Assembly (NCBI GenBank): GCA_041691295.1
Contig: JBEPVA010000001.1
Location: 1 to 64,000 of the forward strand
Direction of reading: 5' to 3'
Source of the DNA: DATEHG01 sp041691295
GTDB taxonomy: Bacteria > Gemmatimonadota > Gemmatimonadetes > Gemmatimonadales > GWC2-71-9
Length of the DNA stretch: 64,000 bases
Part shown: positions 24,562-32,825 of the stretch, in pieces
How positions within the stretch are numbered: position 1 is the first letter of the stretch
Layout of the letters: each line of letters starts with the position of its first letter
Notes under the pieces: model-generated
Databases searched by the model: none
What the model saw: the letters and a program-made list of their open reading frames with translations, nothing else
Told to the model about the DNA's origin: nothing
Program-made: the position numbers and the translations under genes

Positions 24562-25362
24562 GTGACCGATCTTGAGCGGCTGTTCCGATTGATGGTGCAG
24601 CAGCTCGCCGCCACCGATCCCGCCCGGCTGCACCGACCCCTGACCGTGGCCGAACTGACCGGTGACGTGGTTCCATACCGCAGCAGCCGCCGGGTGCTGG
24701 CCATCGAGACCGCCGAGGACCACGACGCGCTGCTGCTCCGGTTGCTCTCCGGCGAGGGCAACTTTGTGCACCTGATGCACGACGATGTCCGCCGACGGTT
24801 CGAGCTCGAAGCCAGGAGCGCCAACGCCGAGCTCGACGTGCTCCGCGAGTTCAGCAAGGCCCAGTTCCTGATCACGGCTGAAGCGCTGGCCCGGACCCTG
24901 GGAGACGGCATCATCGTCGCGCCGATCCCCCAGCCACCGGCACCACCGCCAAGACCGCCAGCCCCGCTGCCACCGGCCGCGGCTTTCGTTTCAAGTACCG
25001 CAATCACTCCCCCAGCCCGGCCCAGCATCCCCAAGCCGGTCATCGGCGCGGTCGTCGACATTCCACTCGACGCCGTCCGGCTTTCGATGCCTGAGCTCGA
25101 TGACCTTGTGGCCCGCCATACCAAGCCCCCCACGCCGCCATCACGTCCCAGCCGGCCGGTGGAACGAAACACCCGGCCGGTGGAGCGAATCGTTCCGGCC
25201 GCGACCAGCTGCAGCTATTGCGGTGGCGGCTTGCCTGCAGGACGCGCCGTGCATTTCTGCCCGCACTGCGGCCAGAGCCAGACCGTCACCCTCTGCCCCG
25301 GCTGCGGGTCGGAGGTGGAAATCGGCTGGCGGCACTGCGTGAATTGCGGATCGGCGGTTTGA
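24562..25362 (+). CDS. Protein with C-terminal double zinc ribbon
   Basis: A 266-aa protein that starts at GTG 24562. The N-terminal part (about 1-115) is helical and has no family I can name. The middle is a Pro-rich linker (QPPAPPPRPPAPLPP and more). The C-terminus has four CxxC pairs (CSYCGG, FCPHCG, LCPGCG, HCVNCG), forming a double zinc ribbon of the kind seen in zinc-ribbon adaptor proteins. It may bind nucleic acid or protein. The stop overlaps the TTG start of the next gene. Confidence 0.7.
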   Translation: MTDLERLFRLMVQQLAATDPARLHRPLTVAELTGDVVPYRSSRRVLAIETAEDHDALLLRLLSGEGNFVHLMHDDVRRRFELEARSANAELDVLREFSKAQFLITAEALARTLGDGIIVAPIPQPPAPPPRPPAPLPPAAAFVSSTAITPPARPSIPKPVIGAVVDIPLDAVRLSMPELDDLVARHTKPPTPPSRPSRPVERNTRPVERIVPAATSCSYCGGGLPAGRAVHFCPHCGQSQTVTLCPGCGSEVEIGWRHCVNCGSAV

Positions 25363-26534
25363 GCAGGGCCTCAGGCGGACAGGCGGACGGGCGGACAGAA
25401 ACAGCCAGATCCTACCGTAAGATCGCGGTCATTCCCGGCGACGGGATCGGGCCCGAGGTCATTGGCGCTGCGGTACCCATCATTGCTGCCGCGGCCGATC
25501 TGGCCAGCGCTCGCCTCGATTTCGAATTCCTCCCCTGGTCAGCCGAACACTATCTCCGAACCGGCGAAACACTGCCCGAATCGGGCTTGGTCCATCTCCG
25601 CGATGATGTCGACGCCATTCTCCTCGGCGCCCTGGGTGATCCGCGGGTGCCGGGCCACGAGCATGCCCGCGACATTCTGCTGAGGCTGCGGCAGCGGCTG
25701 GATCTATACGTGAATTTTCGGCCAGTGAAGCTCCTAGCGCCGCAGTTGGCGGCGCTGAGGGGGGGCCCTAAAGGACTTCCTCGCGGCGAGGGCGCCAACA
25801 ACCGCGCCCTGATGCCGCTCGGTCGCCGGGGGGCAGCGGGGCAGGAAACCACCGCCATCGACCTGGCAATCTTCCGCGAAAATACCGAGGGCCAGTACGT
25901 CGGGCGTGACCGTGTCGAAAAGGCCGCGACACCTGAGGAACTGCACATTTCAGAGGAGGTCAACTCCATTCGGGGAGTGACCCGCATCATCGAAGCGGCG
26001 TTTGACTGGGCCCGGCTTCACCGCCGCACTCGAGTGACGCTCTGCGACAAGAGCAACGCGATTGCCGCCCAGCGGATCTGGCCCCGAATATTCGAATCGA
26101 TTGGCTCGCAATATCCCGCCATCGAGCGCGAGCATCGCTACGTCGATACCCTGGCCATGGAGCTGGTCCAGGACCCTTCACGATTTCAGGTCATCGTCAC
26201 CACCAATCTCTTCGGCGACATTCTGTCCGAGCTGGGCGCCGGCCTGGTAGGAGGGTTGGGCATCGCGGCCAGCGCCAACCTGCATCCGGGGCGGCCGGGA
26301 CTGTTCGAACCGGTCCACGGATCGGCGCCGGCGCTGGCCGGCACCGGCAAGGCCAATCCCATAGCGACGATTCTGGCCGGGGCGCTGATGCTGGAAAATC
26401 TCGGAATCACCGAGGCCGCGGGACGAATTGAAACCGCGGTCGAGCGGGTGCTGAATGACGAAGTGCTGACGCCGGATCTGGGCGGCACCGCGACGACGAC
26501 GATGGTGGCAGATTCCATCCTCACGCTTCTCTGA
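25359..26534 (+). CDS. Isocitrate/isopropylmalate dehydrogenase family enzyme
   Basis: A 391-aa NAD(P)-dependent beta-decarboxylating dehydrogenase. It has the dinucleotide/substrate motif AVIPGDGIGPEV, the RPVK substrate arginine segment, the signature ENTEGQYVG, the Lys in LCDKSNAI, the metal Asp in TTNLFGDILSELGAG and the EPVHGSAPALAG cofactor loop. RENTEG is closer to the isocitrate/tartrate dehydrogenase branch than to LeuB, so the substrate is left open. Oddities are a TTG start overlapping the previous stop, an N-terminus encoded by an 8-bp repeat (25373-25396), and about 25 extra residues between RPVK and ENTEG encoded by 25757-25850. Confidence 0.85.
   Translation: MSRASGGQADGRTETARSYRKIAVIPGDGIGPEVIGAAVPIIAAAADLASARLDFEFLPWSAEHYLRTGETLPESGLVHLRDDVDAILLGALGDPRVPGHEHARDILLRLRQRLDLYVNFRPVKLLAPQLAALRGGPKGLPRGEGANNRALMPLGRRGAAGQETTAIDLAIFRENTEGQYVGRDRVEKAATPEELHISEEVNSIRGVTRIIEAAFDWARLHRRTRVTLCDKSNAIAAQRIWPRIFESIGSQYPAIEREHRYVDTLAMELVQDPSRFQVIVTTNLFGDILSELGAGLVGGLGIAASANLHPGRPGLFEPVHGSAPALAGTGKANPIATILAGALMLENLGITEAAGRIETAVERVLNDEVLTPDLGGTATTTMVADSILTLL
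25373..25396. repeat. Three-unit octamer repeat at the start of the dehydrogenase gene
   Basis: AGGCGGAC, AGGCGGAC and GGGCGGAC lie in 8-bp register inside the first coding segment, giving the low-complexity N-terminus SGGQADGRTE. Confidence 0.7.
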
Positions 26535-26550
26535 TTCTCTCACTGGAACA

Positions 26551-27528
26551 ATGATGAAATTCGCGCTCTTTGTGCTGCTCGGGCTTTCGATGGGCACCCT
26601 GGCGGCGCAGGTGCCGGCCGACAGCACCAGCCCCCCGGCCGACTCGGTCATCCGCCGCAAGGGCGCGACGAACCTTGAGGTGCCGATCCTGGATCACACC
26701 TTCAATGGCGAAGGCGAGTTCGTCCGGTTCAGGATGAGCGGCGGCATTGTGTACCGTGCGGTGGTGGATCGCGAGGATGTGCGCCTCATTGTCGAACCGG
26801 TGGAACCGGAGGGGCCGTCGGTGACGGTGACCGAACTGCAGCGCTTCCACGACGTCAGCGGTGAGCGGCGTTACCTGATCCGGCCGGTCGCTGATGCGGA
26901 ATATCAGCTTCGGGTTCCGTTCGTCGGGTCACCGACCGACACGACGACTCGTGGCCTGCCGAACTCCGCTCAGAGCGGTGCCAGCCACTTACGGCTCTAT
27001 CGCGATGACCGGGAAACCGACCGATGGAACGCCACCGGACCGGTGGCCTGGGCTTTCGGCCTGGTGGTCTCCGGCGGCCGAGGCGGGGAATATCCGATTG
27101 CCGGTATCCCGGCACCCAGTGGTGCATCCAGCGACATCGAGGGCTGCCTGGAGGTGAAGTACGGCCCTGGCTTCGGCGGCTATATCAGTGGATGCGTGCT
27201 CGGCATCAGCCACGAATCCCGGCCAGCCTCCAAAAGCGCCACCTGGGTATTTATCGAACCACGCCTGAGGCTGATCGGCTCCGGCAAGCGCTGGCAGCAG
27301 CGGCTTGATGCCGGGGTGCTGCTGCGCGCCGGACTGGGCCAGATCGATGGCCTCAATCAGCAGCCCGGTGTGATAGCTCCCGGCGTCTATCTATCCTACC
27401 TCCTGATCCATCACCAACATTGGCCCCGCCTGGTATTGGAAGGGGCGGTGCGGTACAGCTACGTGGTGCCCAGCGATCAGCCAAGCCAGACCTCGGCCCA
27501 GGGCATGGTCGGACTCGGAATCTTCTGA
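26551..27528 (+). CDS. Exported protein of unknown function
   Basis: A 325-aa protein with a signal peptide (FALFVLLGLSMGTLAAQ). Two Met codons in a row start the frame and either may be used. The N-terminal half has a small beta-rich domain (GEFVRFRMSGGIVYRAVVDRE). The C-terminal half resembles an outer-membrane-type barrel, with Gly-rich strands (GFGGYISGCVLGIS, VYLSYLLIHHQHWP, MVGLGIF at the end). No family is recognised. It follows the dehydrogenase by 16 bases. Confidence 0.6.
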   Translation: MMKFALFVLLGLSMGTLAAQVPADSTSPPADSVIRRKGATNLEVPILDHTFNGEGEFVRFRMSGGIVYRAVVDREDVRLIVEPVEPEGPSVTVTELQRFHDVSGERRYLIRPVADAEYQLRVPFVGSPTDTTTRGLPNSAQSGASHLRLYRDDRETDRWNATGPVAWAFGLVVSGGRGGEYPIAGIPAPSGASSDIEGCLEVKYGPGFGGYISGCVLGISHESRPASKSATWVFIEPRLRLIGSGKRWQQRLDAGVLLRAGLGQIDGLNQQPGVIAPGVYLSYLLIHHQHWPRLVLEGAVRYSYVVPSDQPSQTSAQGMVGLGIF

Positions 27529-27620
27529 TCGCCAATCCTTGCGCCCCCGCCGTTGGCGGTGAATGATGCGTAAGCCAGCCTGCGGTGCCTCACCGCGCCA
27601 CCTCGTCCACCGGTTCCATC

Positions 27621-28409
27621 ATGCAGCAGATCGCCCTGACCCGCCCCGTCAGCCAATCGATCAACCAGTGCGAGTTGAGCTTCATGGCGAGGGACCCGAT
27701 CGACGTCGGGCGGGCCCAGCAGCAGCACGACGCCTATAACGCGCAGCTAGTCCGGCTGGGGCTGACGGTGGTGCATCTGCCGGCACTTGACCAGCTCCCC
27801 GATGCGGTGTTCGTGGAAGACACGGCGGTGGTGGTCGACGAAATTGCGGTGGCGGCACACCCCGGCGCCAGGTCCCGTGAGCCGGAGGTCGAAAGCACGG
27901 TCGAAGCTCTCAAGCGCTGGCGGAAGATTGCCCGGCTGCCGGCAGGCGCCACCCTCGACGGCGGCGATGTGCTCCGGATCGGACGCAAGTTTCTCGTCGG
28001 TGTCGCCAAGCGGACCAATCTGGCTGGCGTGGCGGGACTCGGTGCCGCCCTCGCTCCATTCGGCTACACCGTGGCCGCCGTGCCAACCCGCGACTGCCTG
28101 CACCTCAAGACGGCCTGCTCGGCCCTCGATGACCACCGGCTGCTGGTGCACCGGCCATGGGTCGACGTGTCGGCGCTGTCGGGCTACGAACTGATCGACG
28201 TTCCGGCCGGTGAGGCCTGGGCCGCCAATGTCCTGGTGCTCGGACGCGACGTGATCATGCCGCTGGGATTTCCCGAAACCCGGGAACTGCTCGAGCTGCT
28301 CGGCTTCCGGATCCACGCCGTCGACCTGTCTGAACTGCTCAAGGCCGAGTCGGGGGTGACGTGCAGCAGTATCGTCTTCTCGGGGGCCGCCACCGCACCG
28401 GTTGCTTGA
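27621..28409 (+). CDS. Dimethylarginine dimethylaminohydrolase (DDAH)-like
   Basis: The 262-aa product matches the pentein (amidinotransferase) fold of DDAH: Glu/Asp in DAVFVEDTAVV, LDGGDVLRIG, His in CLHLKTACSAL and Cys in GVTCSSIVFSG. DDAHs hydrolyse N-methylated arginines to citrulline and methylamines. Related family members hydrolyse arginine or transfer amidines. The length and motifs fit DDAH best. The start at 27621 matches the family N-terminus (QQIALTRPVS), although the frame extends 12 codons upstream. Confidence 0.82.
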   Translation: MQQIALTRPVSQSINQCELSFMARDPIDVGRAQQQHDAYNAQLVRLGLTVVHLPALDQLPDAVFVEDTAVVVDEIAVAAHPGARSREPEVESTVEALKRWRKIARLPAGATLDGGDVLRIGRKFLVGVAKRTNLAGVAGLGAALAPFGYTVAAVPTRDCLHLKTACSALDDHRLLVHRPWVDVSALSGYELIDVPAGEAWAANVLVLGRDVIMPLGFPETRELLELLGFRIHAVDLSELLKAESGVTCSSIVFSGAATAPVA

Positions 28410-28464
28410 ACCCCCTACTCTCCCGGGCGATATTCCCGGTCCACCCCCGGAGAGTCTCCCGCCG

Positions 28465-29670
28465 ATGAAGACGCAGGGCCAGTCGCAGGATGTCTATTTC
28501 CTCTCGGGAGTCCGAACCGGATTCGGCTCCTTCGGCGGTACCCTCAAGGATCATTCGGCCACCGACCTGGGCGTCATCGCGGCCGGCGGCGCCATCGAGC
28601 GCAGCGGGGCGCCGGCCCAGGCATTCGATCATGTCGTTTTCGGCAACACCCTCCAGACTAGTGCCGACGCCATCTACCTCGCCCGCCACATCGGCCTCAA
28701 ATCCGGGCTTCCGGTCGAGACCCCGGCGGTCACCGTGAACCGCCTGTGCGGTTCGGGATTTGAATCGATCATCCAGGGCGCTCAGCAGATCCTGCTCGGC
28801 GAATCGACTGTCGTGCTGGCAGGCGGCACCGAATCGATGAGCCAGGCGCCTCACGTCCTGCGGGGCGCCCGCTGGGGCCTGCGGCTCGGACCCGCACCGC
28901 CGATGGAAGACCTGTTGTGGGAAGCGCTGCGCGATCCGCAGTGCGGGCTGTCGATGGCGGAGACCGCCGAGAACCTGGCGGACCAGTACAAGCTGAGTCG
29001 GAGCGAGGTGGATGAGGTGGCGCTGTCCAGTCAGCAGCGGGCCCGGGACAGCTGGGCCGCCGGTCATTTCGCGGTTGAGGTCGTGCCAGTCTCCATTCGC
29101 AACCGGAAGACCAAAGCCGACGAGCCCTGGGCCGCCGATGAACACATGCGGCCAGATTCCACTCTGGAAGGTCTTGCGAAGCTGGCGCCCTATTTCAAGA
29201 AGGACGGCGTGGTCACCGCCGGCAACGCATCCGGTATCTGCGATGGCGCCGCCGCGGTCGTACTGGCCGGCGAACAGGCGGTGGCCAAACTCGGACTCAA
29301 GCCGATCGGCCGGCTGGTGGCATGGGCTGTCGTGGGTGTCGATCCGAAATACATGGGTATCGGTCCGGCGCCGGCCGCCCGAAAAGCCCTGGCCAAGGCG
29401 GGCATGAAGCTGGAACAGATGGACCTGGTCGAGATCAACGAGGCCTTTGCGGCCCAGTACCTGGCGGTCGAGCGCGAACTCGGGCTCGATCGCAGCCGCA
29501 CCAACGTCGATGGCGGCGCTATTGCCATCGGCCATCCGCTGGGCGCCAGCGGCACCAGGCTCACTCTGCACCTGCTGCACGCGCTCCGGCGGCGCGGCGG
29601 TCGATTCGGGCTGGCCAGCGCCTGTATCGGCGGCGGCCAGGGTGCGGCCGTCATCGTCCAACTGACATGA
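28465..29670 (+). CDS. Thiolase (acetyl-CoA C-acyltransferase)
   Basis: The 401-aa product has the three thiolase catalytic elements: nucleophilic Cys in VNRLCGSGFES, His in IAIGHPLGASGTR and Cys in ASACIGGGQG. It condenses or cleaves acyl-CoA at the beta-keto position. It starts at ATG 28465, with GGAGAG ten bases upstream. The stop overlaps the next gene by ATGA. A 3-hydroxyacyl-CoA dehydrogenase gene follows one gene later at 30637, so both likely serve fatty-acid degradation or polyhydroxyalkanoate/butyryl-CoA metabolism. Confidence 0.92.
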   Translation: MKTQGQSQDVYFLSGVRTGFGSFGGTLKDHSATDLGVIAAGGAIERSGAPAQAFDHVVFGNTLQTSADAIYLARHIGLKSGLPVETPAVTVNRLCGSGFESIIQGAQQILLGESTVVLAGGTESMSQAPHVLRGARWGLRLGPAPPMEDLLWEALRDPQCGLSMAETAENLADQYKLSRSEVDEVALSSQQRARDSWAAGHFAVEVVPVSIRNRKTKADEPWAADEHMRPDSTLEGLAKLAPYFKKDGVVTAGNASGICDGAAAVVLAGEQAVAKLGLKPIGRLVAWAVVGVDPKYMGIGPAPAARKALAKAGMKLEQMDLVEINEAFAAQYLAVERELGLDRSRTNVDGGAIAIGHPLGASGTRLTLHLLHALRRRGGRFGLASACIGGGQGAAVIVQLT

Positions 29671-30515
29671 CCCATCCCCAGGGCGGCTCGGTGCTACCGG
29701 CACAGTGGGACCGCGAGGCGCTCGACCGGATCCTCAAGCGCGCCGCGGAGCTCCAGGCCCATGAGCGGGATACCGGCGAATCGATGACACCGGACGAGGT
29801 CCTCAAGCTGGGCCGCGATGTGGGGATTCCCGGCCAGTATCTCCAGCAGGCCATGCTGGAGGAACGAGTCAGGACCACCGCCGCCACCCCGAACGGAATC
29901 CTCGACCGCTGGGTCGGCGCGGCCGAATGCTCGGCTGGGCGAGTGGTGCGCGGTGAGCCCGCCGTGATCGAGCAGGCCATGGTCGACTGGCTTGAGGCCA
30001 ATGAACTGCTGGCCATCGAGCGGCGCCAGCCGGGCCGGATCAGCTGGGAGCCGCTGCGCGGCATGGCCAGCGCCCTGCGCCGTTCCGCCGCCGCACTGGG
30101 CCGGACCCAGCGGCCATTCATGCTGTCCCGGGCCAGCCGAGTCACCGGCGGGGTCATTTCCCTCGAGCCCGGATACTGCCACGTGACCCTGGCGGCGGAT
30201 CTCGGTCCGGTACGAAGCGGATACGTCGGGGGCATCGCGGGAATCAGCGCGGCCGGAGTGGCTACCGCGGGCATCCTCACCGTCATGACCCCGTTTCTCG
30301 CCATCGCGCTGGCTCCGATTCCGCTGGTACTCGGACTCGGCTGGATCATCGGACGGCAATACGGCCCGGTGCACGACCGAACCCAGCTCGGCCTCGAGCG
30401 GGCGCTCGACCATCTTGAGCAGCACGGTGGCCTCCAGCGACCGGAGGTCGGCCCCGGCAGGCCGGGAATTGTGGGGATGATTGCGGAGGAACTGAGGAAG
30501 GCACTCAAGCCATGA
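29667..30515 (+). CDS. Membrane protein with two C-terminal helices, unknown
   Basis: A 282-aa protein, ATG overlapping the thiolase stop by four bases. The N-terminal 60 residues are helical and charged (LDRILKRAAELQAHERDTGE, LLEERV-like). Two hydrophobic helices lie at about 190-235 (AAGVATAGILTVMTPFLAIA, PIPLVLGLGWIIG). The C-terminus is cytoplasmic-type and ends KALKP. No family is recognised. Position between two acyl-CoA genes suggests cotranscription but not function. Confidence 0.65.
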   Translation: MTHPQGGSVLPAQWDREALDRILKRAAELQAHERDTGESMTPDEVLKLGRDVGIPGQYLQQAMLEERVRTTAATPNGILDRWVGAAECSAGRVVRGEPAVIEQAMVDWLEANELLAIERRQPGRISWEPLRGMASALRRSAAALGRTQRPFMLSRASRVTGGVISLEPGYCHVTLAADLGPVRSGYVGGIAGISAAGVATAGILTVMTPFLAIALAPIPLVLGLGWIIGRQYGPVHDRTQLGLERALDHLEQHGGLQRPEVGPGRPGIVGMIAEELRKALKP

Positions 30516-30555
30516 AGAGTTGGGAGTTTGGAGGCGGGAGTTGGGAGTTTTCGAG
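30514..30555. repeat. Heptamer array at the end of the membrane-protein gene
   Basis: GAAGAGT, TGGGAGT, TTGGAGG, CGGGAGT, TGGGAGT and TTTCGAG lie in 7-bp register. The first unit overlaps the TGA stop (30513-30515). It is the purine arm facing 30608-30635. Confidence 0.8.
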
Positions 30556-30607
30556 GCAATATAGGACGCCAGACATCCTACTGATTGCTGCGCTTCATTT
30601 GCGAGCC

Positions 30608-30635
30608 CCTAACTCCACACTCCTGACTCCTAACC
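30608..30635. repeat. Heptamer array abutting the 3-hydroxyacyl-CoA dehydrogenase start codon
   Basis: CCTAACT, CCACACT, CCTGACT and CCTAACC lie in 7-bp register, one base before the ATG at 30637. It is inverted relative to the array at 30514-30555. Confidence 0.8.
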
Positions 30636-30636
30636 G

Positions 30637-31539
30637 ATGACTGAGGACCGCCCACACGTCGGCATCCTCGGCGCCGGCCTGATGGGCTCAGGCATCGCGC
30701 AGGCATGCGCCGTGGCTGGGTATCAGACCACCGTGCGGGATATTTCCGACGAGCTGCTGGCGCGGGGGCGGGCGGGGATCGTGAAGTCGCTGGGCAAGCT
30801 GATCGAGAAGGGGAAGTTGACCGCGGCCGAGCGGGATGCCGCGCTGGCTCGGCTCAGCTTCACGACCGAACTCTCGGCGCTGGCGGACTCGGGGCTGGTC
30901 ATCGAAGCGGTGACCGAAGATCTGGCCGTCAAGAATGAGCTATGGCGGGCACTCGACCGGTTGTGCGGTCCGGAGGCGATCTTCGCCTCCAACACGTCGA
31001 GCCTGTCGATCGCCTCGATGGCGGCGACCACCCGGCGGCCGGATCGATTCGTCGGGCTGCATTTCTTCAATCCAGTCCCGTTGATGCCGCTGGTCGAGGT
31101 GGTCCGAACCGCCACCACCAGTGACGAGAGCTTTGACCGGGCCATGGCGTTCGGCAGCAGCCTCGACAAGGAGGTCGTGGCGGCCAGGGACACCCCGGGC
31201 TTCATCGTCAACCGGCTGCTGGTGCCCTATCTGCTGGATGCCATGCGCGCCGTTGAACAGGGCACCGCGTCGACCGCCGATATTGATACCGCCATGAAGC
31301 TCGGCGCCGGTCACCCGATGGGGCCGCTCCTCCTGGCCGACCTCGTCGGCCTCGACACCCTGGCCAGGGTCGCCGGGATAATGTTCGCCGAGTATCGGGA
31401 AGACCGTTATGCTCCACCAGCGATACTCGAACGGATGGTCGGGACCGGGATGCTGGGCCGGAAGAGCGGAATGGGATTTTATGACTACGCTACAGATCCG
31501 CCCATGCCCGTCGATCGCAACAAACTGCGTGAGAGGTAA
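30637..31539 (+). CDS. 3-hydroxyacyl-CoA (3-hydroxybutyryl-CoA) dehydrogenase
   Basis: The 300-aa single-function enzyme has the NAD-binding loop GILGAGLMGSGIAQACA, the catalytic-region motif FVGLHFFNPVPLMPLVEVV (His of the His-Glu pair), DTPGFIVNRLLVPYLLDAM and the C-terminal helical domain with GAGHPMGPLLLADLVGLD. It interconverts 3-hydroxyacyl- and 3-ketoacyl-CoA with NAD. The start has no clear ribosome binding site because a heptamer array runs up to it. The final codons (RER and TAA) lie in another array at 31531-31558. The thiolase two genes upstream is its likely pathway partner. Confidence 0.93.
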   Translation: MTEDRPHVGILGAGLMGSGIAQACAVAGYQTTVRDISDELLARGRAGIVKSLGKLIEKGKLTAAERDAALARLSFTTELSALADSGLVIEAVTEDLAVKNELWRALDRLCGPEAIFASNTSSLSIASMAATTRRPDRFVGLHFFNPVPLMPLVEVVRTATTSDESFDRAMAFGSSLDKEVVAARDTPGFIVNRLLVPYLLDAMRAVEQGTASTADIDTAMKLGAGHPMGPLLLADLVGLDTLARVAGIMFAEYREDRYAPPAILERMVGTGMLGRKSGMGFYDYATDPPMPVDRNKLRER

Positions 31540-31558
31540 GAAGTGAGAGGTGAGAGGG
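31531..31558. repeat. Heptamer array containing the dehydrogenase stop codon
   Basis: GAGAGGT, AAGAAGT, GAGAGGT and GAGAGGG lie in 7-bp register. The TAA stop spans the first unit junction (31537-31539). Confidence 0.8.
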
Positions 31559-31570
31559 CACTGAGATGAG

Positions 31571-31612
31571 CCTCCTTTTACCTGTTACCTCTCACCTGTC
31601 ACCCCTCACCTC
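31571..31612. repeat. Facing pyrimidine heptamer array
   Basis: CCTCCTT, TTACCTG, TTACCTC, TCACCTG, TCACCCC and TCACCTC lie in 7-bp register, inverted relative to the array at 31531-31558, 12 bases away. Confidence 0.8.
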
Positions 31613-31629
31613 AACCCGACTCGCACCCC

Positions 31630-32229
31630 ATGCTGCTCCTCCACGGCGATCACCCCTCCGGCTTCTCGATCTTCGGCTACGACCTGCCCCGACTCCATGC
31701 GGCGATCAACGACCTGCCCCCGGCCCTGCTGCTGGCCGCGCTGATCCTGGAGCTGCTCTACCTGCTGCGTCACCGCGAGTCGTTCCGCTCGGCCTCATAC
31801 TGGACCCTGATCTTCGGCACCATCGGCACGGCGCTGGCCGTGGGATCGGGACTGCTGGCGGAAGATGCCGCGGCGCATTCCGGTGAGGCTCACGAGCTGA
31901 TGGAAGTCCACAAGACGTGGGCCCTGGTCTCGCTGGGGCTGTTCGTGGTGCTGGCCGGATGGCGGATCTGGCGGGAACGGGTCATGGCCCGCGCCGAACG
32001 GTGGGGAGCGCTGGTGGCTACGCTGTTCGCCTTTTCGATTCTGGCCCGGACCGCCGCCCACGGCGGCGAGCTGGTGTTCGGCCACGCCACCGGAATCAGC
32101 AGCGACGTCCTCAAGGACGAGCTCGACGACCGGGCCAAGGGACCACACGATGCAAATGGCATGATCATGGGCGGCGAGCACGACGACCATGCCGATTCGG
32201 CCGTAGCCCACGAGCATGATTCACATTAG
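31630..32229 (+). CDS. DUF2231-type membrane protein
   Basis: The 199-aa product has four hydrophobic helices (PALLLAALILELLYLL, WTLIFGTIGTALAVGSGLLA, VHKTWALVSLGLFVVLAGW, ALVATLFAFSILARTAAHGG) with conserved His residues near helix ends, as in the DUF2231 family. The C-terminal tail is rich in His/Asp (GEHDDHADSAVAHEHDSH) and could bind metal. The start at 31630 is preceded by heptamer-array DNA. The 3' end overlaps the next gene by 14 bases. Confidence 0.75.
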   Translation: MLLLHGDHPSGFSIFGYDLPRLHAAINDLPPALLLAALILELLYLLRHRESFRSASYWTLIFGTIGTALAVGSGLLAEDAAAHSGEAHELMEVHKTWALVSLGLFVVLAGWRIWRERVMARAERWGALVATLFAFSILARTAAHGGELVFGHATGISSDVLKDELDDRAKGPHDANGMIMGGEHDDHADSAVAHEHDSH

Positions 32230-32740
32230 CACGAGGTGGCGGGTGCTGGGGCTGGTGGCACTCGGCGCCTGTGCGCCGGGTTCAACCAGGCCGCCGTTCA
32301 ATCCGTCGCCGGCGTCGCCGTCGATCGAGCTGGGGTTGGTGCGGGCCGATGCGATTGGAAAGGTGGCCGACGCGCTCAAGGCCGACAGCATTCCGCTGGA
32401 ACGGGTCGAGACCCGTGATGCCTGGCTCGAAACGCCCTGGTTCAACCAGGCCACCAACAAGCCGGAGGGAAAGCGGGCAGCCGGCTACAACGCCGTCCGG
32501 ATTCGGGCCTGGGCCGAGCCGGGCCGGGCACTGCATAGCGAAGTGATCATCGAGGCCGTCTACAAGCCGGCCGCCGATCCTTCAGTGCCCGGGCGTTCGC
32601 TCGAGCGGCTCCTGCCAGCGAGTCATCCCATGGCCGTCCGTCTGGCCGCGATCGTGAAGGAACTGGTCAAGACCTACGGGGATCCGACGGCGGCGGACAG
32701 CACGGCGCCGGGGCTTCCGAGTCGCAAGCCGAAAACTTAG
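32216..32740 (+). CDS. Lipoprotein of unknown function
   Basis: The 174-aa product has lipobox ALGAC within the first 20 residues (VLGLVALGAC), then a soluble domain of mixed alpha/beta character with no recognised family. It overlaps the DUF2231 gene by 14 bases, so they share a transcript. A purine-rich tail of the intergenic region (GGAGAGAGGAAAG) follows its stop. Confidence 0.7.
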   Translation: MIHISTRWRVLGLVALGACAPGSTRPPFNPSPASPSIELGLVRADAIGKVADALKADSIPLERVETRDAWLETPWFNQATNKPEGKRAAGYNAVRIRAWAEPGRALHSEVIIEAVYKPAADPSVPGRSLERLLPASHPMAVRLAAIVKELVKTYGDPTAADSTAPGLPSRKPKT

Positions 32741-32825
32741 GAGAGAGGAAAGCAGAGAGGAAAACCTGTTCCGCCCTTTTCATTTGTGCAGCTCCTTGAG
32801 CTGCGTCAGTTCAAGCTTTCTGAAG

